The translations under genes and the position numbers were made by a program. The notes under the pieces are model-generated. The model saw nothing but the letters and a program-made list of their open reading frames with translations. It was not told where the DNA came from and made no database searches. This document shows positions 16,895 through 26,567 of a stretch of 64,000 nucleotides of DNA, piece by piece. The DNA comes from Agrobacterium tumefaciens (GTDB lineage: Bacteria > Pseudomonadota > Alphaproteobacteria > Rhizobiales > Rhizobiaceae): positions 186,001 through 250,000 of the forward strand of contig JAGIAH010000003.1 of assembly GCA_017744915.1 (NCBI GenBank), given 5' to 3'. The first letter of the stretch is position 1; every line of letters starts with the position of its first letter.

Positions 16895-18427
16895 GTGAGT
16901 GAGAATTCCGAGGCAACCATTTTGCTGAACGCCAACGACAATGTCGCGGTGGCGCGTCGGTCCATTCCGGCCGGCGGCGCGACGGGCAGGGGCGATCTGG
17001 CAGCGCTCGAGCTGATCGGGCGCGGGCACAAGGTGGCCCTCAAGTTCATTAAATCCGGAGACGAGGTGCTGAAATACGGGCAGGTGATCGGCATCGCCAC
17101 CCAGGACATCGAGCCCGGCCGGCATGTGCACCTGCACAACCTCGCCATGGTGCCCTCCGAACATGCACATCAGTTCAGCATCGACATCGAAGAAAAGGGC
17201 ATGGTGCCGGAAGCCGAACGCCGGACCTTCATGGGGTACGACCGTGGTCTCGGCGGCGTTGGCACACGTAACTATATCGGTGTCATCGCCTCGGTGAACT
17301 GTTCCGCCACCGTATCGCGCTACATCGCCGACTATTTCAACAAACAGGGCGGCCTTGACGGCTTTGACAATGTCGATGGCGTCGTGGCACTGACCCATGG
17401 CGGCGGCTGTGCACTGAATACCAAGTCGGAAGGTTACCGCCTTCTGATCCGCACCATCCAAGGTTATGCCCGCCATCCGAATTTCGGCGGCATTCTGCTG
17501 ATCGGCCTCGGCTGCGAAACCAACCAGATCGCGCCCATCCTCGAACATTACAAGATGGAAGAGGGCGAACGGCTACGCACCATGACCATCCAGCAGCATG
17601 GTGGCACCCGCAAGACCATCGATGCGGCTATCACCGAGATCAAGGCTATGCTGCCCATGGTGAACGCCGCCCGCCGCACCGAACAGCCACTTTCCAAGCT
17701 GAAGGTGGCACTGGAATGCGGCGGCTCGGATGGTTATTCCGGCATATCCGCCAATCCGGCCCTGGGTTATGCGTCGGACCTCATTGTCCGCAATGGCGGC
17801 ACGACCGTGCTTTCCGAAACGCCCGAAATATACGGCGCCGAGCACCTGCTGACCAAACGCGCCGTCACGCCGGCCGTCGCCGAAAAGTTGCTGCAGCGCA
17901 TCGACTGGTGGCGGGACTATACCGCCCGCAATGGCGACGAACTCAACAACAATCCCTCTCACGGCAACAAGCTCGGCGGCCTGACCACCATTCTGGAAAA
18001 ATCGCTGGGCGCGGTCGCCAAGGGCGGCTCCATGCCGCTGAAGGCAGTTTATGAATTTGCCGAGACGGTGACGGAACAGGGCTTCGTCTTCATGGATACG
18101 CCCGGCTATGACCCCGTTGCCGTCACCGGACAGGTCGCCGGCGGCTGCAACGTCATCTGTTTCACCACCGGCCGCGGCTCGGTTTCGGGTTTCAAACCCT
18201 CTCCCTGCATCAAGATCGCCACCAATTCCGAAATGTATGAACACATGAAGGAAGACATGGATATCAACTGCGGCGAGATCGTTACGGGAACAGAAACCAT
18301 CGAAGAATCCGGCAAACGAATTTTCGAACATATTCTTGCGGTCGCTTCAGGCGACAAGACGGTGAGCGAGATTTACGACTACGGCGACAATGAATTCGTA
18401 CCGTGGCAGGTCGGCGCGGTGACCTGA
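16895..18427 (+). CDS. Altronate/galactarate dehydratase family protein (UxaA-like)
   Basis: A 510-residue protein with an N-terminal SAF domain (about residues 10-85, ending near EPGRHVHLHNL) joined to a UxaA/GarD dehydratase domain starting at RGLGGVGTRNYIGVIASVNCSATV. Conserved pieces are THGGGCALN, GLGCETNQ, LECGGSDGYSGISANPALG and TTGRGSVSGF. I choose GTG 16895 because the strong SD GGGAGGAGG ends 7 bp before it. The ATG at 16853, flush with the GntR stop, has no such site. Expected reaction: dehydration of D-altronate or a related aldonate/aldarate to a 2-keto-3-deoxy acid. It follows the GntR gene in the same unit. Confidence 0.88.
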   Translation: MSENSEATILLNANDNVAVARRSIPAGGATGRGDLAALELIGRGHKVALKFIKSGDEVLKYGQVIGIATQDIEPGRHVHLHNLAMVPSEHAHQFSIDIEEKGMVPEAERRTFMGYDRGLGGVGTRNYIGVIASVNCSATVSRYIADYFNKQGGLDGFDNVDGVVALTHGGGCALNTKSEGYRLLIRTIQGYARHPNFGGILLIGLGCETNQIAPILEHYKMEEGERLRTMTIQQHGGTRKTIDAAITEIKAMLPMVNAARRTEQPLSKLKVALECGGSDGYSGISANPALGYASDLIVRNGGTTVLSETPEIYGAEHLLTKRAVTPAVAEKLLQRIDWWRDYTARNGDELNNNPSHGNKLGGLTTILEKSLGAVAKGGSMPLKAVYEFAETVTEQGFVFMDTPGYDPVAVTGQVAGGCNVICFTTGRGSVSGFKPSPCIKIATNSEMYEHMKEDMDINCGEIVTGTETIEESGKRIFEHILAVASGDKTVSEIYDYGDNEFVPWQVGAVT

Positions 18428-18445
18428 CACCGCAGCATTCAAGAC

Positions 18446-18461
18446 TGTCCCACGTGAAACA
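18446..18461. other. parS: parS-like ParB binding site (2 mismatches)
   Basis: TGTCCCACGTGAAACA, two mismatches to the consensus TGTTTCACGTGAAACA, both in the left arm; the CACGTG core and right arm are intact. It lies in the convergent intergenic region between the UxaA-like gene and purH, directly before the terminator. It is the outermost site on the left, about 15 kb from the origin gap. Confidence 0.65.
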
Positions 18462-18491
18462 AAAGGCCCGGAAATCGCTTTCCGGGCCTTT
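18462..18491. terminator. Bidirectional terminator between UxaA-like gene and purH
   Basis: Perfect 11-bp stem AAAGGCCCGGA / TCCGGGCCTTT with an 8-nt loop. A-rich and T-rich flanks on opposite sides allow function in both directions for the convergent genes. Confidence 0.85.
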
Positions 18492-18514
18492 ATCATTGCT
18501 CACTATATCCACGC

Positions 18515-20131
18515 TTAGTGGCGGAAGTGGCGCATGCCGGTGAAGACCATTGCCACATTATGCTCGTTTGCGGCGTCGATCACGTCCTGGTCGCGCATGG
18601 AGCCGCCCGGCTGGATAACAGCGGTGGCGCCGGCAGCGATTGCAGCAAGCAAACCATCGGCAAACGGGTAAAACGCTTCAGAAGCAACGGCAGAACCGCG
18701 TGTCAGAGGTTCGGCAAGACCGAGCGCCTTGGCTGCATCTTCCGCCTTCTGAGCGGCGATGCGGGCGGAATCCACGCGGCTCATCTGGCCGGCGCCGATG
18801 CCCGCCGTCTGGCCGTCCTTGGCATAGATCACGGCATTGGATTTCACATGCTTGGCGATCTTGAAGGCGAACTTCATGTCCTCAAGCTCCTGCGCGGTCG
18901 GCGCACGCTTGGTGACGACCTTGAGCTCGAGATCCTCGACCATGCCATTGTCACGGCTCTGCACGAGAAGACCACCGGAAACGGTCTTTGCCGTGAGGCC
19001 AGCCGCACGCGGGTCAGGCAGGCCGCCAGCGGCCAGAAGGCGCAGGTTCGGCTTGCGGGCGATGATGGACTTGGCTTCTTCGGTAACATCAGGCGCGATA
19101 ATCACCTCGGTGAAGAGTTTGACGATCTCTTCCGCCGTTTCAGCATCGAGCGTGCGGTTAAGCGCAATGACGCCGCCAAAGGCGGAAACGGAATCGCACG
19201 CCAGAGCGCGCCGATAGGCTTCGGCAAGCGTCGGGCCGGTCGCAACGCCACAGGGATTGGCATGTTTGATGATGGCAACGGCCGGCGCATTTTCCGGCAG
19301 GAACTCCGCCACCAGCTCGTAAGCCGCATCCGTATCATTGATGTTGTTGTAGGAAAGCTGCTTGCCCTGAAGAAGCGTCGCGGTCGCAACGCCGGGGCGC
19401 TTTTCACCGGTCAGGTAAAAGCCGGCACTCTGATGCGGGTTTTCACCATAACGCATCTTTTCCTTCAGCACTCCGCCGATGGCGCGGTAGTCCGGCGTCT
19501 CGATCGCCAGTGCTTCGGCAAACCAGTTGGAAATCACGGCGTCATAAGCAGCCGTGCGGGCATAGGCCTTGGCGGCGAAACGCTGGCGCAGCGCATAGGA
19601 AGTCTGGCCGTCGTCAGCCTGCAGGGCTTCAACCAGGTCGGGATAGTCGGACGGATCAGTAACCACCGTGACATAGGCATGATTCTTGGCGGAAGCGCGG
19701 ATCATTGCCGGGCCGCCAATGTCGATATTCTCGACCGTCGTCGGATAATCGCCGCCCTTGGCGCGAACTTCCTCAAAGGGATAGAGATTGATGACGGAAA
19801 GATCGATCGCCTCGATGCCATGCGCCTTCATCGCCTCAACATGGTCCGCATCGTCACGGATGGCCAGAAGCCCGCCATGCACGTTGGGATGCAGCGTCTT
19901 GACACGGCCGTCCATGATTTCCGGAAAATTGGTCACATCGGAAACGTCCGTCACCGGCAGGCTCGCTTCGGCAATGGCTTTTGCCGTACCGCCGGTCGAC
20001 AGGAGCTTGACGCCGAGCTTGGAGAGCACCGTTGCCAGCTCGATAATGTCCGTCTTGTCGGACACGGAAAGAAGCGCCGTGCGAATCTTGACCTTATCGG
20101 GGGCGGGAATTTTCTTGGACACGACGGCCAT
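18515..20131 (-). CDS. purH: PurH, bifunctional AICAR transformylase / IMP cyclohydrolase
   Basis: A 538-residue bifunctional enzyme for the last two steps of de novo IMP synthesis. The N-terminal MGS-like IMP cyclohydrolase domain has [15 protein letters not shown] and [11 protein letters not shown]. The C-terminal transformylase domain carries [11 protein letters not shown] with the catalytic Lys-His pair, and [18 protein letters not shown]. The ATG at 20131 ([14 protein letters not shown]) is preferred over upstream in-frame starts because it matches usual PurH length and has GGAG upstream. It runs convergent to the sugar island and shares a terminator with it. Confidence 0.96.
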   Translation of the reverse strand: MAVVSKKIPAPDKVKIRTALLSVSDKTDIIELATVLSKLGVKLLSTGGTAKAIAEASLPVTDVSDVTNFPEIMDGRVKTLHPNVHGGLLAIRDDADHVEAMKAHGIEAIDLSVINLYPFEEVRAKGGDYPTTVENIDIGGPAMIRASAKNHAYVTVVTDPSDYPDLVEALQADDGQTSYALRQRFAAKAYARTAAYDAVISNWFAEALAIETPDYRAIGGVLKEKMRYGENPHQSAGFYLTGEKRPGVATATLLQGKQLSYNNINDTDAAYELVAEFLPENAPAVAIIKHANPCGVATGPTLAEAYRRALACDSVSAFGGVIALNRTLDAETAEEIVKLFTEVIIAPDVTEEAKSIIARKPNLRLLAAGGLPDPRAAGLTAKTVSGGLLVQSRDNGMVEDLELKVVTKRAPTAQELEDMKFAFKIAKHVKSNAVIYAKDGQTAGIGAGQMSRVDSARIAAQKAEDAAKALGLAEPLTRGSAVASEAFYPFADGLLAAIAAGATAVIQPGGSMRDQDVIDAANEHNVAMVFTGMRHFRH

Positions 20132-20281
20132 CAGGCATACTCCGTTTAACGGGGAGGACAGGCTGGAATGGGATTGCTCCAGCAATTGCCGCCGCGTTAA
20201 CACAGCTTACCGGATTAATAAACAGCGGGGACGCCGAACGGTGGAAACTATGGTGGTTTTTGCCCGGAACGCCCGAAATAC

Positions 20282-21949
20282 CTAAGCCTTGCGTTCGATG
20301 ATCCAGCGGATCTCCCGCGTATTGGCAAGGTTGAAGGGTAACTCGATCTGCTGCGATGGCCGCATGCCCGAGGCATCCGCCATGAAGACATCCTCGGTCA
20401 CAAAGAGCTCCAGCCCCGGAGCGGAAAACAGCCAGGCCGTTCCATCCGCCGCTTCCAGATATACGGATTCCTCATCGCGCTGCTGAAGCTGTATATGAGG
20501 ATGGATGTGGAAACGTGAAACCGCGGAGACGGATTGCAATTGCGCCTTCACTGCCACTTCGTCAGCCCGAAGCAGGTCGCGCCCTTTTATCTTCGTGCCT
20601 GCCGCATTCAGTTCTATTTCGCGCTCGTGATAGCAGCCGAAATTCTGCAAATATCCATCATGGGAGGCCCAGAGGATGTCATTACCGTTCGCGTCCATTC
20701 CGCGTCGGCTATCGACTTCGCTGACGCCGGAAACCATGATCGGACCAAGCAGCCTCGAGCGCGACAATCTGCAGGACGAGGTATCGGCAAGCGTGACGGT
20801 GGAATGCGCCGCCGTGGAACGGCTTGCCCGCTGATATTCCGGCGCGGCATTGCGCGGAAACCCGGAATTGACGATGAACCGGTTCTTGCCGCAGGACATT
20901 TCAAAGGACAGGCATCCCGAATGGGCACTGCGCGAAAGCTCCGCCGAGCCGGGATAACCCGTATCGACAATAATGACCGTGTCATCAGTGGCGAGCCGGT
21001 GATAATTCACATCCGGCAGGACCTTGGAAGGCCGGCCGGCTGTTTCATCATAACGCAGCACGGAAACAAGCTCATTGGCGAGTGTCGCCGTCGCGCCGTT
21101 GAACAGCGCAAGATCGCCACCCTGATGGCGGAAAAACCGGATTGCTGGAAACATGCGGTCTATCGCTGGCACCAGCCCGGAAGGCAGGTCATGGCCGAGA
21201 TTGATGTAACTTTGCCGCAGCGGCAGAAGATCGAGCAGCAAATCCAGCATGACTCGTGGATTGCGGGAAACATGCCCGCCATCGGGAAGAATCTGGCGTT
21301 CCATTTCCTGAGCCAGCTTCATTCCGTTGCGGATGATCCGCGACAGGCGGGTCGGCATGGCGATGGAGGCCATGGCAAGAGCTATCCTGATCCGCAGCCG
21401 TGCTTCGCCATCTGGCGCATGTTTGACGATCCGCTCGAGATAACGCACATGAAAGGCAAGGCTCTTCAGGAAACGGCGATAGAAGCCCGCATCGGCCTCG
21501 TATAAAACCACGGGAGAATGCGAAAGCCAGGCAATCAGCCTCTGCGCCGCTATGTCGGGCGACCAGGCGGTGCCGGTAACCCGCTTGCCGTGCAGCGCCA
21601 TCCACTCGGCAACGATGCGGCGCGCCCGCTTGCAGGCCTCACTCGATTTATCGGACCGAATGTGCCGCAGCCAGCTGAATGCATGCAGCCGTTCTTCAAA
21701 AACCGCCGAGGGGAAATCCACCTGGAACGGCGAGGCGCCGCCGGTCTCAACGACCCGTCCAGCCAGCGCGATGCGGCCGCGCAGCAATTCCTCGGCAAAA
21801 TAAGGATCGATGGCCCTCAGATCGGTGGGCGCCGCTACCAGACCCTCGGGCACGCGGTTGGCAAACCGCGACAGATGCAGACGCAATGGGGTGAGGCCGA
21901 CACACAGATGACGATATGCCATCCGCGAAAGAAGACCGGCGGCATTCAT
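20282..21949 (-). CDS. Heparinase II/III family protein
   Basis: About 555 residues. The helical N-terminal part (FSWLRHIRSDKSSEACKRAR, GTAWSPDIAAQRLIAWL) corresponds to the alpha/alpha toroid. The C-terminal half (GCLSFEMSCGKNRFIVNSGFP, HSTVTLADTSSCRL, FGCYHEREIELNAAG) matches the beta-sheet heparinase II/III domain. Such proteins are polysaccharide lyases or related envelope-glycan proteins; the substrate is unknown. No classical signal peptide is evident at this start, which is uncertain (TTG about 21973, ATG 21949 or a later ATG). It is commonly found between purH and rsmB in Rhizobiaceae, so a housekeeping envelope role is plausible. Confidence 0.8.
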   Translation of the reverse strand: MNAAGLLSRMAYRHLCVGLTPLRLHLSRFANRVPEGLVAAPTDLRAIDPYFAEELLRGRIALAGRVVETGGASPFQVDFPSAVFEERLHAFSWLRHIRSDKSSEACKRARRIVAEWMALHGKRVTGTAWSPDIAAQRLIAWLSHSPVVLYEADAGFYRRFLKSLAFHVRYLERIVKHAPDGEARLRIRIALAMASIAMPTRLSRIIRNGMKLAQEMERQILPDGGHVSRNPRVMLDLLLDLLPLRQSYINLGHDLPSGLVPAIDRMFPAIRFFRHQGGDLALFNGATATLANELVSVLRYDETAGRPSKVLPDVNYHRLATDDTVIIVDTGYPGSAELSRSAHSGCLSFEMSCGKNRFIVNSGFPRNAAPEYQRASRSTAAHSTVTLADTSSCRLSRSRLLGPIMVSGVSEVDSRRGMDANGNDILWASHDGYLQNFGCYHEREIELNAAGTKIKGRDLLRADEVAVKAQLQSVSAVSRFHIHPHIQLQQRDEESVYLEAADGTAWLFSAPGLELFVTEDVFMADASGMRPSQQIELPFNLANTREIRWIIERKA

Positions 21950-22074
21950 GCTGCCTGCAAAGGACCCTACCAAGCTGTGTTTCCCGTTTCACATGTTTTG
22001 TTTTTATCAGTGAACCGCGATGACCGGAACGTTTTCGATAAATATCTAATGATTCGCGAAAGCTTGGCTTTTTT

Positions 22075-23466
22075 CTACTTCTTACGCAAGACACTGCTAA
22101 AAAACCCATCGACACCGCCGAACATGTCCGGTGTCGTGCGCAGATCGCCCTGCGAACTGATGGCCGTCTCCATTCCGGGCCAATCTTCCCTGCGAACGGC
22201 AACACGCTCCACATCGGGATTTTCCGCCAGAACCTCCGCGATCATCGCTTCCCCTTCCGAAGGATCGAGCGAGCAATTGGAAAAGACGACGAGGCCGCCG
22301 GGACCTACCAGGGTCAATGCGTGCCGCAACATCTGGCCCTGAAGAGCGGCAAGTTTGGCAATGTCGTTCTCATCCTTGGTCCAGCAGACATCGGGATGTT
22401 TGCGCAGCGTGCCCGTGGAAGAACAGGGTGCATCGAGCAGCACAGCATCGAAAAGCTGTTCCGGCCGATACTTCATCATGTTGACCTCCACCGTTTCGGC
22501 GTTGAGGCCAAGCCGATCGAGATTTTCCCGGAGGCGGCGAAGTCTGTTGCCGGACTGGTCCAGCGCCGTCACCTCGGCCCCCGCCAGAGCAAGCTGGGCG
22601 GTCTTGCCGCCGGGGGCCGCACAGAGATCGGCAACACGCTTGCCGGCGATATCGCCGAGGAGCCTTACCGGCATGCTGGCCGCAAGATCTTGCACCCACC
22701 ATGCGCCTTCGGCAAAACCTTCAAGCGAAGGGATTTGACCTTCGAATTCACCCAGACGCACGCTGCCGTTAGGCATCAGCGTGCCGCCCAGTTTCTCCGC
22801 CCAGAGAGCGGGATCAGCCTTTACCGTCAGGTCAATGGAGGATGGTGTTAGCTGCGCCTGCGAGATCCTTTGGGCCACCTCATCGCCGTAAGCGGAAACA
22901 AGCCGAGCATAAAACCAGTCCGGCAAGACCGGAACGTCAGCAATAGCCTTTTCGATCTCCGCCTTTTCACGGCCGAGCCTTCTCAGAACCGCATTGACCA
23001 GCTTGACGAAGCGCCGGTTGCGCGGATCCCGATGCGCCTGTTCCACGGCAAGATCGACAGCGGAATGATCCGGCACATCGAGATAAAGCATCTGCGCGAC
23101 ACCGACGACGAGAACGTGATGCAGCGATCGCGCGCCCTGCGGCAATGGCCCATCCAGCAACATCGACAAAGCCGTCTCGATGCGCGGGAGATGGCGAAGC
23201 GCGCTGTTGACGATAGCCCTCACCAGTGCCCGGTCCGCAAGCGACAGCGCACGATAGACCGGATTACCGTTTTCGCTGTCGAGCATCCCATCCAGAGAGG
23301 TCTTCTTTTCCAGAACGGCCGCGAGAATGCGGGTGGCGGCAATGCGCGCAGCAAGGCCCGGCTTGTCCTGGAAAGACGAAGGGCCGTCTTCACGGCCCCT
23401 CCCATGTGCCGGCCTCGGCTTCTTGGACCGCGCCGGCTTATTCTGAATATCGGATGTCAAGACCAC
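22075..23466 (-). CDS. rsmB: 16S rRNA m5C967 methyltransferase RsmB
   Basis: A 463-residue protein with an N-terminal NusB-like RNA-binding domain ([49 protein letters not shown]). The C-terminal SAM methyltransferase domain has the motifs [39 protein letters not shown] (catalytic Cys) and [15 protein letters not shown] 23466 overlaps the htpX 3' end by 10 bp; a TTG at 23460 in the TTGA overlap is an alternative. Co-transcribed with htpX. Confidence 0.92.
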   Translation of the reverse strand: MVLTSDIQNKPARSKKPRPAHGRGREDGPSSFQDKPGLAARIAATRILAAVLEKKTSLDGMLDSENGNPVYRALSLADRALVRAIVNSALRHLPRIETALSMLLDGPLPQGARSLHHVLVVGVAQMLYLDVPDHSAVDLAVEQAHRDPRNRRFVKLVNAVLRRLGREKAEIEKAIADVPVLPDWFYARLVSAYGDEVAQRISQAQLTPSSIDLTVKADPALWAEKLGGTLMPNGSVRLGEFEGQIPSLEGFAEGAWWVQDLAASMPVRLLGDIAGKRVADLCAAPGGKTAQLALAGAEVTALDQSGNRLRRLRENLDRLGLNAETVEVNMMKYRPEQLFDAVLLDAPCSSTGTLRKHPDVCWTKDENDIAKLAALQGQMLRHALTLVGPGGLVVFSNCSLDPSEGEAMIAEVLAENPDVERVAVRREDWPGMETAISSQGDLRTTPDMFGGVDGFFSSVLRKK

Positions 23467-24422
23467 GGCCCCTTGCGCTCGTTTTCATTGCCTCGTCCCC
23501 AGCCCGTCTTGGGAACGGAGCCTGATTTGCGCACCGGTCTATCACCCGATGGCGACGGCGTCGATCCTCGCGGGGAAAACTCCTGTGCCATGGCGCGCAG
23601 CGCCGCCACACGGTTTTCCGTGTTCGGGTGAGTGGAGAAGAGATTGTCCATTCGCTCGCCGGAGAGCGGATTGATGATGAACATATGCGCCGTTGCCGGA
23701 TTGCGCTCGGCATGATCATTGTGAATTTGCTGCGCCATGCCTGAAATCTTCTGCAGGGCAGATGCAAGCCAGAGCGGGTTGCCACAGATTTCCGCGCCGC
23801 GACGGTCGGCGGAATATTCCCGGGTACGGCTGATCGCCATCTGCACCAGCATCGCGGCGAGCGGTGCCACGATCATCGCAACCAGTACGCCGATAAAGCC
23901 CAGGGGGTTATTGTTGTTTTCCCTGTTGCCGCCGAACAAGAAGGCAAAATTGCCGAGCATGGAAATCGCGCCCGCCAGCGTGGCGGTGATCGTCATGGTC
24001 AGCGTATCGCGGTTTTGCACATGCGCCAGTTCATGCGCCATAACGCCGGCCACCTCCTCGGGCGTGAGGCGTTCCAGCAGGCCCGTCGACGCTGCAACGG
24101 CAGCGTTCTGCGGGTTCCGCCCCGTTGCGAAGGCATTGGGTTGCGGGCTGTCGTAAATATAGACCTTCGGCATCGGCAGTCCGGCATTCTGCGACAGATC
24201 GCGGATCATGTGAAAAAACTCGGGCGCATTCGCCTCGTCTATTTCCCGCGCATGATAGGCGGAAAGGACCATCTTGTCCGAATTCCAGTAGGAGAACAGA
24301 TTCATACCCGCCGCAATAAGGAAGGCGATCATCATGCCGCCCTTGCCGCCGATCAGAAAACCGACACCCATGAACAATGCGGTCATGAAGGCCAGAAGCA
24401 TTGCCGTGCGCATCATGTTCAT
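23457..24422 (-). CDS. htpX: Membrane zinc metalloprotease HtpX
   Basis: A 321-residue M48B peptidase that degrades misfolded inner-membrane proteins. Two N-terminal transmembrane helices ([34 protein letters not shown]) precede the zinc motif HELAH (H130, E131, H134). The third ligand region is REYSADRRG after another pair of hydrophobic segments. A charged, Pro/Ser-rich C-terminal tail of about 35 residues follows the domain. It overlaps rsmB downstream and is divergent from the DUF1674 gene. Confidence 0.95.
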   Translation of the reverse strand: MNMMRTAMLLAFMTALFMGVGFLIGGKGGMMIAFLIAAGMNLFSYWNSDKMVLSAYHAREIDEANAPEFFHMIRDLSQNAGLPMPKVYIYDSPQPNAFATGRNPQNAAVAASTGLLERLTPEEVAGVMAHELAHVQNRDTLTMTITATLAGAISMLGNFAFLFGGNRENNNNPLGFIGVLVAMIVAPLAAMLVQMAISRTREYSADRRGAEICGNPLWLASALQKISGMAQQIHNDHAERNPATAHMFIINPLSGERMDNLFSTHPNTENRVAALRAMAQEFSPRGSTPSPSGDRPVRKSGSVPKTGWGRGNENERKGPWS

Positions 24423-24550
24423 CCGTCAAATTCTCCTTGTCGCTTACCGGGTTACTCACCGGGAATATTCCGGGGTTTATAAAGCCCGTCTGATTATATA
24501 ATCTGGTGAACGGCAAACATATTTCAATATCCCGTCATAGGGAGGATTTC

Positions 24551-24763
24551 ATGCAGAATGCGGATAATGACAATGGCGCGGAGAAGACCGCGGAAAGGGT
24601 GAAGCAGCTTTCACCCGCGGCGGAACGGGCGTTGAAAGAGGCGGAAGAACGACGCCGGCAACAGGCTGATCTTCAGTTGCCGCCGGAAACGGGCGGCCGC
24701 GGCGGCGCTGAACCCGTGCGTTTCGGGGACTACGAAATAAAAGGCCGGGCCATCGATTTTTGA
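24551..24763 (+). CDS. DUF1674 small protein (SDHAF4-like)
   Basis: A 70-residue protein ending GRGGAEPVRFGDYEIKGRAIDF, the diagnostic C-terminal motif of DUF1674, the family of mitochondrial succinate dehydrogenase assembly factor 4. By homology it may bind flavinylated SdhA before complex II assembly. ATG 24551 is chosen because GGGAGG precedes it by 6 bp; the longer frame lacks such a site. It is flanked by a bidirectional terminator and is divergent from htpX. Confidence 0.85.
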   Translation: MQNADNDNGAEKTAERVKQLSPAAERALKEAEERRRQQADLQLPPETGGRGGAEPVRFGDYEIKGRAIDF

Positions 24764-24777
24764 GCCCCAGGAAACAA

Positions 24778-24803
24778 AAATACCCGCCAAACGACGGGTA
24801 TTT
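24778..24803. terminator. Bidirectional terminator between DUF1674 gene and parB
   Basis: Stem AAATACCCG / CGGGTATTT with an 8-nt loop. The arms end in A/T runs on both sides, so it can serve the convergent DUF1674 and parB genes. Confidence 0.75.
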
Positions 24804-24825
24804 ATCAATTAAAACAGATATTTAA

Positions 24826-25707
24826 TTATTTCTGTTCCAGCAACCGGCAGACGGCCTCGAGCTGTTCCAGCGTACGGTAGCCGATGCGGATTTGCCCCGA
24901 ACCACCCTTGTGGCTGATCTTCACATCAAGTCCGAGCGAATCGGACAGGCTGCGTTCCAGCGCAATCGTATCGGAATCCTTCTCCGCAGCGGGGCGCTTT
25001 TCGGCAATCTCACCCTGCGATTTGATATCGTTTTGCGCCAGACGCTCGGCATCACGCACCGAAAGTCCCTTGGACACAATCGTCCGCGCCAGCGTGGCCG
25101 GATCGGATGTGGAAACCAGCGCCCGTGCGTGGCCGGCAGACAGCGAACCATCCGCCAGCATATCCCGCACCGGATCGGGCAGCTTGAGCAGCCGCAGACT
25201 GTTGGCAACATGGCTTCGGCTCTTGCCGATGATTTCACCAAGATCGTTCTGGGTATAACCGTGCTCGGCGATCAGCTGCTCGTAACCCATCGCTTCTTCA
25301 AGCGGGTTGAGATCGGAACGCTGAACGTTTTCGACGATGGCGAGCTCCAGCGCCGTGCGATCATCCACATCACGAACGATGACGGGTACGTCGGTGAATC
25401 CTGCCAGCTGCGCCGCGCGCCAGCGCCTCTCACCGGCGATAATCTCGTAGCGGTTGACTCCAACCGTTCTTACGACCACAGGCTGAACAATGCCGTGCTG
25501 ACGAATGGAGGCAGCAAGATCCTGCAACTCATTTTCGTCGAAATGACGCCGCGGGTTTCTCTGGCTGCGAGCGATGAATTCGATAGGAATGGTGCGATCA
25601 GCGTTCACCGCACGCTGAGGTTCACCCACCGGTACCGGCTGATCCATTTCTCCGATCAATGCGGCAAGACCGCGCCCGAGCCGACGCTTGGAAAGATCAT
25701 CACTCAT
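24826..25707 (-). CDS. parB: Chromosome partitioning protein ParB
   Basis: A 293-residue parS-binding CTPase that loads onto and spreads around the origin to drive segregation with ParA. The N-terminal domain shows NPRRHFDENELQDLAASIRQHGIVQPVVVR and the Arg patch GERRWRA (92-98), used for CTP binding and spreading. An HTH follows (YTQNDLGEIIGKSRSHVANSLRLLKLP), then a C-terminal dimerisation region ending in a leucine-rich segment. The start MSDDLSKRRLGRGLAALIG is the standard N terminus, bearing the ParA-stimulating LG-R-GL motif. Six matching parS-like sites occur in this window. Confidence 0.97.
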   Translation of the reverse strand: MSDDLSKRRLGRGLAALIGEMDQPVPVGEPQRAVNADRTIPIEFIARSQRNPRRHFDENELQDLAASIRQHGIVQPVVVRTVGVNRYEIIAGERRWRAAQLAGFTDVPVIVRDVDDRTALELAIVENVQRSDLNPLEEAMGYEQLIAEHGYTQNDLGEIIGKSRSHVANSLRLLKLPDPVRDMLADGSLSAGHARALVSTSDPATLARTIVSKGLSVRDAERLAQNDIKSQGEIAEKRPAAEKDSDTIALERSLSDSLGLDVKISHKGGSGQIRIGYRTLEQLEAVCRLLEQK

Positions 25708-25753
25708 AAGATATTACTCCATACATCCCAGTAAAACGTCAGGCCAACAAACT

Positions 25754-26548
25754 TCAGGCAGCCTTGCGCAGACGTTCTCTCTGGATCACTTCGGACGCCA
25801 GCTGCAAATAAGCCTGGCTGCCGGCGCATTTCAGATCGTAAAGAATGGCCGGTTTACCATAGGACGGCGCTTCGGAAACACGAACATTGCGCGGAATGAG
25901 CGTGTGATAAACCTTTTCCCCGAGATGCGTGCGCACATCCGTAACCACCTGCTGGGCGAGATTGTTACGTGCATCGAACATCGTCAGAACGATGCCCTGT
26001 ATATCGAGCTGTGGATTGACCGAAGCGCGTATCTGACTGACCGTATCCAGCAATTGGCTAAGGCCTTCCAGGGCAAAAAATTCACATTGCAACGGTACCA
26101 GCACGGAATGTGCGGCCGTCATGGCGTTCATGGTCAGCAGATTGAAAGAGGGCGGGCAATCGACGAGAATATAGGAATAGGCACGCGCCTCCTCAGTTTC
26201 CAAGGCAGCTCGCAAAAGAAAGACGCGGTTGGCAACATTGGCCACCTGCATCTCGAAGCCGAGCAAATCCATGGTTGAGGGGACGATATCGAGACTCGGG
26301 ACCGCCGTAGGAACAGCGATCTCCGCAATATTATTGTCACCCACCAGAAGATCATAGGAGGAAAGCTTGCGTTCCTTGCGGTCAATACCAAGCCCTGTGC
26401 TGGCATTGCCCTGCGGGTCCAGATCGATGATCAGCACACGCTCACCAATAGCCGCCAGCGCGGTGGCCAGATTAATGGCCGTCGTTGTTTTTCCAACGCC
26501 GCCCTTCTGGTTTGCTACTGCGATAATCCGGTTTTTTTCCAAAGTCAT
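25754..26548 (-). CDS. parA: Chromosome partitioning ATPase ParA
   Basis: A 264-residue Walker-type ATPase that binds nucleoid DNA and moves ParB-parS complexes. The deviant Walker A KGGVGKTT is at residues 15-22. Walker A' is VLIIDLDPQGNASTGLG and Walker B is YSYILVDCPPSFNLLTMNA. It lies 46 bp upstream of parB and 19 bp downstream of rsmG, in the canonical rsmG-parA-parB order. Confidence 0.97.
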   Translation of the reverse strand: MTLEKNRIIAVANQKGGVGKTTTAINLATALAAIGERVLIIDLDPQGNASTGLGIDRKERKLSSYDLLVGDNNIAEIAVPTAVPSLDIVPSTMDLLGFEMQVANVANRVFLLRAALETEEARAYSYILVDCPPSFNLLTMNAMTAAHSVLVPLQCEFFALEGLSQLLDTVSQIRASVNPQLDIQGIVLTMFDARNNLAQQVVTDVRTHLGEKVYHTLIPRNVRVSEAPSYGKPAILYDLKCAGSQAYLQLASEVIQRERLRKAA

Positions 26549-26567
26549 GCCGCACCTGGCCAGCTCA

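Noticed and set aside
14388..20149. Long plus-strand frames at 14388-15965 and 18518-20149
   Set aside because: They are antisense to the ABC ATPase and purH, which carry unmistakable motifs.
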